Shown: positions 1-12,088 of the stretch, piece by piece
Position numbering within the stretch: position 1 is the stretch's first letter
Layout: the number at the start of each line of letters is the position of its first letter
Assembly: GCF_040115645.1 (NCBI RefSeq)
Contig: NC_089543.1
Coordinates: forward strand, 4,030,001 to 4,094,000
DNA: 64,000 bases
Source of the DNA: Euwallacea fornicatus
Taxonomy: Eukaryota; Arthropoda; Insecta; Coleoptera; Curculionidae
Direction: 5' to 3'
Program-made: the position numbers and the translations under genes
The notes under the pieces: generated by a model
Database searches by the model: none
What the model saw: the letters and a program-made list of their open reading frames with translations, nothing else
What the model was told of the DNA's origin: nothing

Positions 1-1568
1 TGCACTGCCCTGGAGGGGTTGCAGCAAAGCGTCGCTCTGCCCTGTGCAGCTTAGTTTCAAGAAACCCATAAAATGGCATATTATTTCAAGTTTTCAAATA
101 TCCATATTGCAATGCATGTGCCTCATGTCCACGACGCGGCTCATCTCGACTGACACGAAAGTTCTGATGTCCAGAGAAAAAGTGTAAATTTGGCAACGCC
201 AACTATATGCTTATAGGATCGGGCTCAAGTGGATACTGCGGAACTACCTGTATTTGCATATGATGAGTGAGTACTTTTTGAGATACTAAGACCTCTGAAT
301 TCCTCACGTTGTAGGCAAACTTCAATTAAGTCCTAACTGGTGCCGAGTAGCAAATCTGCGATTAGAAACTAGACTAACGGACGTTATGAATAGCGCATGC
401 GCCGAAGATGTGTTTGTCTCTTTCGTACGCATGAGCAGATTAACCAAACATCTTTACATTGATTCGTTTGAATTAATTTGCATATGGCGTCTGTTATTAG
501 GCCACAAACAAATTTCCAGGAACTGCTCTTGATAATGCGAGTTCGTTTGTACATAGAAACGTCTTTTATAAAACAATTTAGTTACTTTAATGACCCCTTA
601 ATTTACAATGAATTAAAGTCCAGATACGTTTAATATGTTGGGAGCTGTTTTGTTTGTTTAATATAACGAAAAGCGATGTCACTGACATCAGGTGAACTAA
701 TACATCAGGCCATTAAAAAGCATTGGAGAAATTCTTCTAATTCGATTTATTGCCGGTTAATAATTAGATAATGACATTTCTTTCCAGTTAAAGCAGTTAA
801 AGTAAATTTACGATCCGTTTATCACACATCGTTCACCTGATCAGAATTCAGTTGATGAGGCAACACTTGACTAATTACGTATCCTATTTGCGATGGTAGA
901 CCTCTTCAAATCCTGGCGGGTATGAGGCAACCCTGCGAAATTATGTAGTATGCCATAGCAATTAAATTTAAATTTGTCTATGAAATTTTTAATAATAGCT
1001 GTCCAAAGAAACGCATTCATTTCGTATTTCCACATATTTCGCAGTCAGAAAGTAAAAAAACAAAAGAAAATATTGACCCAGATTTGTTGCACATTATCCT
1101 TCTACTTTTTCTGAAACGTTGTGTAAAATCTAATCTGTGTTTTTACTTTTATTTCGAAATCCCCGCGAGATGCCAAACCTGAATTTAGTCCGCTTCCAAA
1201 TCGAAATAGTCGGTTTGAATATTTTTGTGTCCGAATACCAGAGCTAATGCTGTTATTTCAAATCTGTTTAAGCCTCCTGCGAAGACCCCAAGCTTCGATT
1301 ATTAACCGATAATTAGAAACTATTTTAGAGGAAGTCATTAATTAAATACCGCGTGCCATGGCGAATGTATAGTAACTACAATGTTGACCTAGTTAACACT
1401 ACATGAAAGACCATTTGTTTCCTGCTTAAGTGGCTTTAAAAACAAAAATAGAAACCACGTGTAGAGTGGCATACGAGTCTTATTCGTCTGTTAGGGCAAA
1501 TATCATAGGCGTGCTAAAGTATGCTCAACTCTCTTGCAGGTGGTCCCTTCCCAACAACGAAATTCGCC
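1..1568 (+). other. Upstream region and 5' UTR end of ken
   Basis: No convincing coding exon is present. The stretch is AT-rich apart from a GC-rich first 50 bases that I could not match to any RNA gene I know. A good splice acceptor (pyrimidine tract then cttgcag) ends at 1540, so 1541-1568 is the last piece of the ken 5' UTR. The upstream non-coding exon or exons were not identified and may lie before the window. Confidence 0.5.
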
Positions 1569-3539
1569 ATGTACTCAGGAGAACAAGACTCTCACGGCCT
1601 ACTAACCCTTCACTACGGCAAACACCATGCTACAATAGTAGACGAAATCAAAACTTGCTTTGCATCAGAAAACTACGCCGACATGACGTTTGTTTGCGAC
1701 GACAAAACCGCCCTCAGCGCCCACAAGATCATCATGGCCACAGCCAGTCCGTTAGTGCGCAGGATTCTTGGCGAGAGCGTGCACGCCCACGGACCATGCG
1801 TTGTTTTACTGCCGGGGATTAAGAGCTGCCATCTAAAACATCTGCTGGACTTTTTGTATAACGGACAAGCCTGTGTCAAGGTAAAATCTTCATTGTATGT
1901 AGTTGATCGTGAAACTAGAGACTATGGTATTTTTGAGAATTTCTCGTGGCATCGTCAAAGCTACTCTGCGTCTGCTAGTTGAATCATATGTGTATTTCAC
2001 CTACCCTTACCTAATATTCAAGACAGTGCAGACTCTATCCTCAGATCCAAATACGAAACGATTCGGGTTCCACCTCAGGATGCTGGCGCCTATCCATCTA
2101 TCAACACGAATGTTTATTTTTAGTCGAGTGAATTGGAAAGTATACAAGAACTCTTCGAGCTGCTCCAAATCAAGTCGGATGTCTGGCAGTCTTCAAACTC
2201 TGAAGAGGCCAAAAGTCAGTCCGATGACGGAGGAAGCAGCTGGGAACGCGACCACGACCCGTCCGACGCCGTCCAAATCAAACGTGAAACAGACGACGAT
2301 GAAAAGGAAGAAGGTGAAATTAAGGACGACGATGACGACCCCGCGGAAGAATCGTCGTCTCAAGACCAGAACAATGGATCTCCCAACCCTGTGAACTTAT
2401 CTATTAGTACTAAGAATACCGATAAGGATGAAACTATGCCGGAGCTGGAAAATAACGCTGAGGTATACATATTAGTCGATTCAATGTCCGCATTGATAAG
2501 TTGTATTTTTCAGAGGTCGGAACAGAATAACTCTGACTCGTTGAAAATAGGTCAAACATCGGTGAAGATAGCTCCGAAGGTGCATGAGCTCTCCCAGTTC
2601 CACCACCACCGTATGAAACGAAAAACCACATATATAGAGCCGATCGATTTGAAGCATCAGGAGGAGTACTCCCAAATCAAGCCGCCCATAGCCGACCCCA
2701 AGTTGATTTCCTTAGTGCAGAGTCCGGATAACTACGTGGTAACCCCACACAGAAAAAGACGTCCAGGCTTCCACAACTCACCTGCGCAAAACCCACCCTT
2801 CGTCCCCTTCTCTCCGTCATACATAGAAGATGCAGGCCATCACACTCCCCATAGGTACAAGAACCTTCCTCCGATTTTAGCGGCGCATCATCCGCTTTCA
2901 CTGTCCGCTCCCCCGTTTCTAGTTGATCGGGGACACACTCCTACACCTGGAACTCATCCAGACACTTCTTCCGCCCCTGAAAATGTAGTGGTGAAATATA
3001 GACCTCCAAGTGCCGACCAGGGACTGGTGTCGGAAGCGTACCAATCGTTCGAGCACACTTGGGGCGCTTGGAGTTTGTGTCAAACCCAAGTGAACCCTCC
3101 CCCTAGCAACGACGAACCTCGCGAGCCTCCTCCCGGGTACTCCTCGAACCCCGGAGGAGAAGACTCTGCGGAGACCTCCCAGCAGGCCACTGGGAGCAAA
3201 CAGGCACTGCCTGCCGTCCAAGTGCGCGAATATAGGTGTGAATATTGCGGAAAACAGTTCGGTATGTCTTGGAACTTGAAGACTCATTTACGTGTTCATA
3301 CGGGAGAGAAACCGTTCGCTTGTAGACTTTGTGTGGCGATGTTCAAGCAAAAAGCTCATTTGCTAAAACACTTGTGTTCTGTGCATAGGAACGTCATATC
3401 TTCCAACGACGGCAACTCGGGACGATTTAATTGCTGTTTTTGTCCTTTGTCGTTCGAGTCTTTGCCCGAACTTATTAGACACTTATCTGGACCTCACAAT
3501 AATTTGCTTTTAAGTAAAAACATGCACGAGCTTAAGTAG
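1569..3539 (+). CDS. ken: Ken and barbie: BTB/POZ C2H2 zinc-finger transcriptional repressor
   Basis: Three coding exons: 1569-1880, 2124-2462 and 2514-3539 (558 residues; fly Ken is about 600). Both introns are GT-AG and phase 0. Exon 1 is almost entirely a BTB/POZ dimerisation domain starting with the LHYGKHHATIVDEI segment. The exon 1-2 junction restores LLQIKSDVW, which closes the BTB region as in fly Ken. The middle is acidic, then Pro/Ser-rich, and contains the segment NYVVTPHRKRRPGFHN, which I recognise from Drosophila Ken. Three C2H2 fingers close the protein: CEYC...H...H (about residue 458), CRLC...H...H (about 486) and CCFC...H...H (about 525), with the linker HTGEKPF between the first two. 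Known role of the family: nuclear DNA-binding repressor acting beside STAT/BCL6-type sites in JAK/STAT target genes and in terminalia development. The start is the first Met after the acceptor at 1540. The second intron is only 51 bp and is in frame. Confidence 0.93.
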
Positions 3540-4800
3540 GTTTCACATTCCATTTTAAAGACGATGGGAGTCGTAAAACTTCAAATGGAACGACTTACAT
3601 CCTAACTTGTGATATATTGGTGAGCTGATCGTATGTGGGTGTGGTCGAATGCCTCAGGGACCAAATCGTGCCTTGCATTAGAGCATCCAGAATTTTTCTG
3701 AAAAATAACACATTTTAATTGGAATTTTGTGGTCTAGAAGGCTCAGCTGGTGCCTTTAGTGTGTAATCCCTTCTAGGACTCAAAGTTGTCGGCATTGTCC
3801 AGAAAACCCCGTTGCCCAGTTTCTTGTTGATAGCTAATATTTTCTTTTTTTGATTAGAAGTAATTCCAACCGATGTGTTCAATTTGACTTTACGTACCTA
3901 AACTGCGCGTGGTGTGTATGACAAGTGATTTGGAATTTTTCGGCTGGTCCGATTTTCAGGAAGAGCTTTATGTGCTTTACCAGAGTTTACCTTAATTTTC
4001 AATCGAGTGTTATATACATCACAAGTAGGCGATTTATTATACAGTAACTAAAATTGCTTCTACGAGAAATTTTTTTCCGGAAGCCCGCAGAACTAACACG
4101 AAGTCTCGAGAATGCAAGTGAAATTCAAAGCTTTTTTAGTTGTTGTATGTAAAATTTTTGTATATAACAAGTTTATAGTTTTTACTACAAAACTGGAATG
4201 TACGAGCGTATATTTTTTTAATATACACACCAAAGAAGTAAATTGTAAGAGTTACAATAAAACTATCTACTTAATTAACTTATACACCTTTTTCTTCCTT
4301 TCGAGTTCTCGTCTTTACTACTGAAAGTGAATAAACCTTCGAAGCAATTAAATTTAGATTTTAGACTATTACACTGCAAAATGCACGATGTTTTTCTTTA
4401 ACGATTAGGTTAAACTCGAATTAATAAACTCGTCGATAATTTAGGGATTTTGTGACAAAATTTGTTATTTGGTCGTAGCTTCACAGCCCAATATTAAAAC
4501 AACCAAAAACCGTTTAATTTTTCTTTTTGATCATTACCCCTCTCCTCGCTACTCTACTTGATCCCTTGGATAGTTAACCCAGTAAAAAACTCCAGGTCCT
4601 AGAAGAGGGCTGCATCAGAACTCGTTTAAAATCTAACAGAACCTTCCTCAAGTTGAGCGTGCAAGTTTTGAGAAATTGTATCTTTTGAGACGTAAGGCAT
4701 TTGCCTGCAAATGTGGTACAAACGTGGTAATTTAGTATTCTTTCTAGTTTTGTAAATAAGTTAGGTTGTAAATAGTGTAATTATAAGAGAATAAAATTAT
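3540..4800 (+). other. Probable 3' UTR of ken
   Basis: AT-rich non-coding sequence directly after the ken stop. AATAAA hexamers lie at 4256-4261, 4330-4335, 4423-4428 and 4790-4795, so the transcript probably has several alternative ends. The last is followed by T-rich sequence and fits the distal poly(A) site. Confidence 0.55.
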
Positions 4801-6423
4801 AGAACTCCTGGTAATTTTATTTAAACCTCCAGAGAAAAAATCCCGGGTAGTTGACCATGGTCAAATAGCTACTTTATCCAAAGATAGACCTTGTTCAATG
4901 GTGCCGGTGCTCGATATATTTCAGTCCATCTTTTGCTATACAGATTATCCCTGAACTGCCTAGCCAAACTGCAGGAAGTGATTCTACACATTAAATGCTA
5001 CCCAGAAAATTTTGGAAAACTCGACCTCGAATAAAACTTAATTTTTTTATTTTTGGGGACTTCTCGTATTCTGTAATCTTAATGCCTCCGTTTCTTCCTT
5101 CGTATTACCGCTACAAAAATTTTCAATAGGACCGTTGAAAAGCCACTCGAATTTCCTATCCTAAAGAACCATTAAGTTCATCTTACTCGCACTTTGCTGA
5201 CATTTCAGAACGTAAAGCTTTTTTATTTGTTTCTTTTTGTCAAATGTTTGGCTGCCCATTGCCCCAAAAGCTTCCCCATCTTACAGCATTCCATATTTCA
5301 TGAAAAACATCTGCAACCGAGTGCCTTTCTACCATGCTACGATTTCTTGAATTTACATTTCTTCTAAAATAGTGAGGGAGGTGTCAGCTATTGAAAACCA
5401 CTTTCACAAGGAAAAAACTGTATTTACAAAAAATTTGGAATACGATAAAAACACTCGTGTTCAAAAATACTGTAGGCACAGTTAAAGAACTTGAACAAAG
5501 AATACGTGCAGGATATGTCCAAATAGGTGAGAGGGGAGGAGAGATCTGTCGTGCCATCCAGACTCTCCCTCAGAGGTGTAGGTGGTATTTATGCTAACAA
5601 GGAAGGTATTTTGAACAATATTTATATCTTATAGTGTTTTGTTTAAAATGTTTTCCAATTTTTGCAAACACAGTTTTTATTTTCAGCGGTTTTCAATAAC
5701 TGACTCTTCCGTCACTCTTTTAAAAGTGAGGTAAACTCACGAAATGACACCATCTTAGAAAAGTATTTGATTATAGATGTTTTTATGAAGTGTGAACCCA
5801 TATAAGATAGTGAAAGTTTTGGACCAATGGACAGTTTAAAATTTAACAAAAAAATAAAGTAAACTTTCTGAAAAGTCAGCAAAGTGCAAAAAAAATGAAC
5901 TTAAAACGGTTGATTAAAATAGAAAATATAAGTGGTTTTACAACGGTACCATTGGAATTTTTGTAGCAGCTATGCAAAGGAACATGCCGGGCGTTTAGAT
6001 TACAAAATACAGAATCATCAAAAATTAAAAAATGAAATTTCCTCAAAATGAGTTTTGCAAAATTTTCTACCTTACATTTTTGGGGACATCTGATATATAG
6101 AATCTCCTCCTGACGTTTGACTAAATAGCTCAAAGACATCCTGCATAGTCGACCATATAGTTGGTACCAAAATTATTTCTAAGCCAAAAACGCGCTAGTG
6201 GATACATTGTTGCGAAAAGCGCAAATTTGCGCCATTCGTAAAAATATTTTACTTCCTTTTCCAGACCTTTAATGGTCCCTTGAATGCCACTATTCCAGAT
6301 ATTTAAACCCTCCTTGATTAAATACAAGTGACTACACTACACATGTTCAGTATAAAAACAAACTTTATTATGTCTTTTATGCGTATAAAAACCGTTCGTA
6401 AAAGTGTACTCAATATTCGCATT
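4801..6423. other. Intergenic, repeat-like
   Basis: No gene seen between the convergent ken and serpin genes. About 5880-6330 has low-complexity reading frames on the minus strand that look like old interspersed repeat. Part of it (around 6215-6260) resembles the arms of the inverted repeat inside the serpin gene, with a shared phrase around aaaatattttactt and gcgcc. Confidence 0.4.
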
Positions 6424-9400
6424 TTATCCAACAGGACCATCACTGTGAGCCCATATTTCCAGTTCTTTATTCAGTGGATTTTGCACGGTCCCGATGAACA
6501 GAATTGTCCCACTGGTGTCATCTTGAATGAAAAACAAAAATGGATGGGTGGCATTGAACATCGCATTTGGAACTCCTATTTTATTGCCAATAACCACGGC
6601 TAAAATAAAAAATTACTAAAAGGCTTATGCGTAAATGATGCTTCTAACCAGTGGCTGCAAAAGCTACAGTGCCCTCTTCGTCTACATCAATACTTGTAGT
6701 CTGTAGAACGTCTGACACTACCAATTCTCTTAAGATCGAGCTGTTGCCCTGAGCAACACCAGTTAGGCTTGCAGTATTTTGGAAAATCTTCTGAATCCCT
6801 AACTAAAAAGATATACAATGTGTTTCACAACTTATCGAACGAACTTCAACCGCATATACATCGTTACATAATAAGTCAATTTGTCAAAGGAAATCTAATG
6901 AAAGTCATACATGTAACGAGGTAAACAATAATAAAAGTCTGTTTATTGCATTAGACTCATTATTCCATTTGACTGTATTAGAGTTAATGCTTCACATATA
7001 AATTGACAAAAAAGTGCAAAAATTGTGTCCTCCTTCCTTATCCTTCTTGTAGATGTGCCCTTAGCGAGTCGAACACGTATGTGGGTATGTATGATGGAAC
7101 AATTCCACATTTTCGTTTAGATGTCCGAAATTTAAGTCAAGTACACGGCATACGTTGGATCTGCCGGGGTGGACAAGTAGCTTGGCCTCTGCGGTCTCCG
7201 GATCTAAATCCCTTAGATTTTTTTGTAGGGATATTTAAAAAACCGAATATACCGTGTTTAAGTTCAGACTAATGACGAATTGCGAGACCGGATTACAACG
7301 GCCGCCGACAATTTGCGTTTTCGAAAGCAGCAGGCAGGAGGAACATTCGAACTAGTCCGCCATAATTCGATTCGACGGGCCCAATCTTGCGTTCAACCCA
7401 ATGTAAACAATTTTGAACAATGTTTATCGCACAGAATAGAAAAACAATTATCATCGTTGATTTCGTCACCTGTAAGATTTTTATTACAATTTTTTTGAGA
7501 CAAATGGATTTCTTATATAACAGTGCATACGTGGTTGAAGCATGCCCGATAAGTTGTGAAACACCCAGTATAATTGATGCACTTTTAATTCGCCCATATG
7601 GATTAGTACCAACCTTTTTGAAAAGTTGAACATAGCTGGTTTTGAGTTTAAACGAAAACTTAGGAATTGAAACCAGCACTAGCGTCTTATCTAGGAAGTG
7701 CAACTGCTGGTGGAGAGTCACCAAATCGATTTTTTCCACAAGATTTTTAAGACCCGCTTTGGCTAGCGGCAATACTAAGATCATTGAGAATTTGCTGCCC
7801 TAAAATAGTTTTTGTTACAGGGTTTACCCTCAAATAACTAAACTCACTTGATAAGGTAATCGCAGCATTTTAGCTTCCAGGGTCTGAGATTCGAAGTAGT
7901 AAAACGAGTTTACGGTCACCATGTAAGGGAGGTAAATCATGGTATCTGATGGCATGGGATAGAAACGTCCAATGGAAGTCTGACTTTTAGGAAACGGGTA
8001 TGTCCACGTACCCTTGAAGTAAATTATATTGGCAAGGAGCATTATCATGTCTTTCATTTCGGCTGGAATTTTGTCTTTCACAATTATTTTACCAAATTGA
8101 GATAATGATAAACTTACAAGGATCGGTTAATTTCGTCACAGACCCTTTAGACGATTTTTCAGCCCAAATATTAATGTCAGAGCTGGTTCTTTCGGGGTCT
8201 GAGAAATTAGCTGACACAACTGCAGTTCTATAGTGGTCAGTTAGTTTCCTAGCATATACGTCCTTGATCCTAAGACCAACATCCAGAAAAATCCGAGTGT
8301 TCATTAAGAAATAATTTGAGCTTGGATAGTTTTCCTGCAAAGCGTAAATCAACAATTAAATCACCATTATATATTTGGATGGAATGGAGGAATAAAGGAA
8401 CAACTTACTTACTTACTTACATGCAGAGAGTCAACCATCTTTTTAAATCGTTCGCGAACAATCTCTTTGGACCCAAAGTCCAACACATCTTCAAATTCCT
8501 GCTGCGTTGATCCACTAGAAGCCTCATACAAAATTGCTAATATCAGCTTCAAGCTAACAGGCGAGAATAGAATATTGGAAGAATTTTGGGAGAGCACCTT
8601 AAGATTTCACTTCGTTGGACAAATGCTTCTAGATGAAATTAAAATGTACCTTCAAAATTTTCCAGTCAAAAACATCCGACCACACCAAGGATGGATAATA
8701 TGGGTCATCAACAAATACTTCATCGGTTGGTGGGAGATTGGTTGGTAATGTAGATTGGAAATTGAATGCTTGGGGTCGTACAGTGGCAAATAGGGACCCT
8801 AGAAGATAAACTAATTGGCTCAGAGAGGGTAGTATGGTGTGCTGAGATGGTGAATTTTTATCGCAAGTTCATCAGAACAGGATATTAATAGTTCATACTT
8901 GTTCACATAGTTCATACTCGTAACTAACTGCAATTAATACTAAAAGAAATGTGGAGCGAGCAAAATTCTGAGTCAAATAAGAATATATGGGTAGTTATTT
9001 GAAACAAAAGTTCACTTAAAGTTTTCTTGGTTAGTAGATTTTGGGCGACACTGTAGCGACAAAACTGATTGCAGCATTTGAATTTCAGTGAGTATTTTAA
9101 ATGACCAGTTTTGCTTGTGTTTTTTGAAGTTTTTTGAACGTTTCTCAATTGCAGCAAAGTTGAAGAATGCAGAAAATATAACCACACAACCCGTGCATTA
9201 GAAAAATTTTGACTTTTTTTGAGCCAATGAAATTTGATTTCAGGCTAGAACCAACCATTTTATATCTAAGTAAAATATTTTCAAAATGGGCGCACTTTCG
9301 GTTGTATCGGAAGTAGTTACCAACTTCGTTATTTAAAAAAAAAACCCTAATTTTTTGAATCATTTTCCTATTTCTAATTAAATTTGAAGCCTGGCTTATG

Positions 9401-10389
9401 TAAAGTGTCCGAGGTCTAAAATTTGTCATTTCCGCGTTATACTGGCAAATTTGAAATTTTTGACAGTTGTAAGATCCTAACTAAATCGGTATTGTGCGTT
9501 TACCGCTGCGAATTTTAGAATCGGAGCTCAAAGAGGACCTAATAAACTACACTTTGACGCATTTCAATTTGATAAAAATGGTCTACAACTGTCGAAACAT
9601 GTCTTCGAAGTTGGATCATTTCCAATCTCAGTAACTTGCTCATTTCAATTGGGACACTCTGTACCTTAAAACGTTTTCGAGAATAAAAGTAAATTCTGTA
9701 TCAAATATTATCAAGGTTCCCCGGACGGACTCTGGACAGGCCCTCTTTGAGACCCAGAAGGTCGTTTTCAAAATTCTCGGCGGTCAACGCACTGCAGCAG
9801 AGGCCATCAAAATTTTCAAGTTTTCCGGTATAACTCGGAAATGGCAAATTTTAGACATCAGACACCTTACATAAACTGGCCTTGAAATTTAAAGAGAAAT
9901 CTAAAAAGGTAAAAAAATAGGGGTATTTTATTTAAAATAACGGAATTAGTTACTATTTACGGCGTAACCGCAAATGCCACCATTTTGAAAATATTTTATT
10001 GAATTCAAAATAATCGATTCTAGCCTGAATTCAAAGTTCATAGTGAGAAGTGAAAAATATCTTATTAAACAGGTTCCGTAGTTAACTCTGCAGATGAACA
10101 CATTTCCTTGAAAATAATTTGCTGATCTATTACGAAGCGAATGCAGCACATGGTTCCGCTGCTCGTTTGCGTCAAGTAAAATCTTCTATAAAAAAGGTAA
10201 TCATTTGTTACTACATATTCCTTTCGCATGAAAACATATATTTAAAATCCAATTTGATGAAGAGTGTGAGATGAGACGTGCACAAGCACAGCAGAGTGGC
10301 AATTCGAATGCAGGATTCAATAGGAACTCACCTAAAACCAAACACCAGAGCAACATTCTGTAAACAACTCGCACTGAAACTAAAATCAT
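6424..10389 (-). CDS. Secreted inhibitory serpin (serine protease inhibitor)
   Basis: Eight exons on the minus strand, 5' to 3': 10389-10332, 8798-8650, 8597-8421, 8334-8118, 8074-7848, 7799-7614, 6802-6649, 6599-6424. All junctions keep phase; 447 residues (436 from the second Met at 10356, which gives the better signal peptide, MLLWCLVLG then SLFATV). Exon 2 gives an N-terminal extension before the serpin fold. Serpin landmarks: SSNILFSPVSLKLILAILYE, ANIIYFKGTW, and the hinge DEEGTVAFAATA. The C-terminal signature HPFLFFI is followed by ILFIGTVQNP. The complete hinge and small residues in the loop support an inhibitory serpin; counting from the hinge Gly as P15 puts P1-P1' at Lys-Ile, suggesting a trypsin-like target. 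The exon 5 start is uncertain (8062 also fits). Introns 1 and 6 contain repeats; most others are 43-90 bp. Role in insects: control of haemolymph protease cascades, inferred from family. Confidence 0.9.
6816..7568 (+). mobile_element. Mariner-like DNA transposon remnant in serpin intron 6
   Basis: Ends in inverted repeats: 6820-6837 and 7547-7564 are perfect 18-bp complements (gtgtttcacaacttatcg), extending imperfectly to about 22 bp, with TA on each side (6814-6815 and 7569-7570). Inside, on the plus strand from about 7075 to 7430, are pieces of a Tc1/mariner-type transposase C-terminal half: a DG-IPHF segment, then WPLRSPDLNPLDFF, then, in another frame, a helix-rich tail ending RRAQSCVQPNVNNFEQ. 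It is frameshifted and too short (about 750 bp) for a full transposase, so it is inactive. Confidence 0.85.
9229..10040. repeat. Long inverted repeat in serpin intron 1
   Basis: The stretch 9229-9470 is homologous to the reverse complement of about 9801-10040. Both arms share, in order, caggctagaa, gtaaaatattttcaaaatgg or close variants, a ttcggtt/tgcggtt block and a catttccg-gttata block. The arms are diverged, with a spacer of about 330 bp. This could be a foldback-type element or two copies of one repeat in opposite orientation. No coding capacity was recognised. Confidence 0.65.
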
Positions 10390-10971
10390 TTGCAGTACTA
10401 ACGACTTAGGAGATATGTAAAATCCAGTTACTCAGGATCCGGTTTAAATTGAGATAAAGCTCGGCCTGAACCGTCCACAACATCAATTAATACAGCTAAT
10501 TTCTACCTTATCATGCAATTGCCGAACACGTTCTGTATCAGTTTAAAACTTTTTATTCGATTTTGATGGTTTTTGTTAGTCATGCGCAAATGAGTACCAA
10601 GAATATCTCCATCGGATTTTCCCACCAATAGTTATCAAGAAGTGTCGACGCACTGGTACTTACTAATTGTTAGAAAATACATTTTTTCAGCATTTACGCT
10701 AACATGTAAAGTCGTGTGTTATTTGCAACGCTGCAATGACGATAATAAATAAGAAATTAATCTTGAGTAGCCATAGGACACCATCTTTAATCTACATACT
10801 AAACACATGCATTTTCTATGAGAAAAATCGAATATGTGCCTAATTAACATGAACAACTACACAAAAACACGTAACTGTACTTAGGCTAAAAAATAATAAA
10901 TAATCTCTTCTTTTCAATACTGATGTAAAACAAACTTCTAAAACTCTAAGAACCGCTTTAAGATTAACTTC
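10390..10971. other. Intergenic between lipocalin and serpin
   Basis: No coding sequence seen. It should hold the 3' UTR of the lipocalin gene and the promoter of the serpin gene, both on the minus strand. I see no clear TATA box upstream of the serpin start. Confidence 0.4.
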
Positions 10972-12041
10972 TCAACTACTGTTAGATTTCTCCACTGGTT
11001 GATCCCCATCAGCTGCGGATCCTTTGGGATCTTTAGAAGAACCCAATTTTTCAACTGTCAATTCTGCACCTGACCCTAATTTTACTGCTATTTTTTCGTT
11101 CTCTTTGGAAACTGCCAAAGCTCCATCTTCCAGCCGTTGCGAAGCCTGTTCTACCACCACAGCAGGCAAAGACTTCAATTCGTTACTATCTCCATCTTGA
11201 GCAATCAGAGGGGCAACCACCTTTTCTTTAGCCTTGCCATTTTTATTTAACAAAACCTCAGCCACTGGTCGAGCATTAAGGATACCTCGCTCCCTGCTAT
11301 CAGTTCCTTCAATGGTTTGATCGACGTTCGTAGAAGTAGAAGCAATTCCTAAAGCTGCATTTAAGTCTGCAGCTGCAATAGTGCATCCCTCCTGGTCGGT
11401 TTTAACGAAGAAACTGCGGTTTATCTTGTACCTGTCCAAAACGCCATAAGCTTTTTGGAGAGTGGGAGAATCTGGGATACGTTCTCTTGTCATCAACCAG
11501 GCATTTTCTGGCAAAAGAAAGTTACTTGAGAGATTGAAGTTAGTTAAAGTTGTAGAACTTACGAGTGTTTAATGGACCCAAACCACTGCAGCTCCAAATC
11601 ACTGCGTAAGTGTCATAATCAGTATCTAAAATTGTTAGGGCAGACGTTGTGGAAATGGGAGTTGTATCATATTTCACCATGAGCTTGCCCTCAGTTTTCT
11701 TGCCTGTTAAATCCATGTTACCCCCAATCACTCGTTTTACACCAGTACTACAACAATGTTAAATTTGAACAACTAACAATCAAAAATGGTAATGCTTACA
11801 ATCTATTAGTAACTTCATTGGACACGTAAATTTTCCCGTTGGGGCCCACCGCGTAATCAGTCACCACACATCTAGAGGCGATTTCGTTAAATTGGAAGTA
11901 TCTTTCAGCTTCGTACCACTTGCCAAGGAATCGGTTCATGTCAAAATGTGCCATAGGCAGATAGTCAGGACAGAACCCGAAACTGGGAATCTGAGCCTTG
12001 CACAGACAAATTGCACAAAATAATATAAACACCCGGTACAT
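10972..12041 (-). CDS. ApoD-like lipocalin with long C-terminal tail
   Basis: Three exons: 12041-11800, 11747-11563, 11507-10972; junctions keep phase; about 320 residues. A signal peptide (MYRVFILFCAICLCKAQ) is followed by the lipocalin core. The first motif is GKWYEAERY; the second region is TDYDTYAVIWSC; the third is WLMTRERIPD. Four core cysteines (FCPD, SRCVV, WSCSG, QEGC) fit the two disulfides of ApoD. After the normal lipocalin end there is a polar, Ala/Glu/Lys/Ser-rich tail of about 140 residues, absent from typical ApoD (about 190 residues). Known family role: extracellular carrier of small hydrophobic ligands. An upstream in-frame ATG at 12065 would add eight residues, but a TATA box at 12081-12088 puts transcription start downstream of it, so I chose the second Met. 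Confidence 0.88.
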
Positions 12042-12080
12042 GGTTCGAGAGATTTTATGGCCCATTTCTTCTCGACTTCG

Positions 12081-12088
12081 TTTATATA
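12081..12088 (-). promoter_or_regulatory. TATA box of the lipocalin gene
   Basis: Minus-strand TATATAAA lies about 40 bp before the Met at 12041. Start of transcription is expected about 30 bp downstream, near 12055, which leaves a very short 5' UTR. Confidence 0.6.

Noticed and set aside
1..60. GC-rich stretch at window start considered as snRNA or tRNA
   Set aside because: Did not match U1, U2, U4, U12 or tRNA features that I could recall.
5876..6327. Two minus-strand frames between ken and the serpin
   Set aside because: Low-complexity, resemble interspersed repeat; no splice or domain support.
7293..7784. 163-codon open frame on the minus strand
   Set aside because: Only its first part is real (serpin exon 6, to 7614); it then runs through the intron and antisense to a transposon.
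8595..8649. Apparent frameshift at the start of the serpin fold (EIL then KVLSQ)
   Set aside because: Explained by a normal 52-bp intron (8649-8598) that joins DWKILK to VLSQNSSN in phase.
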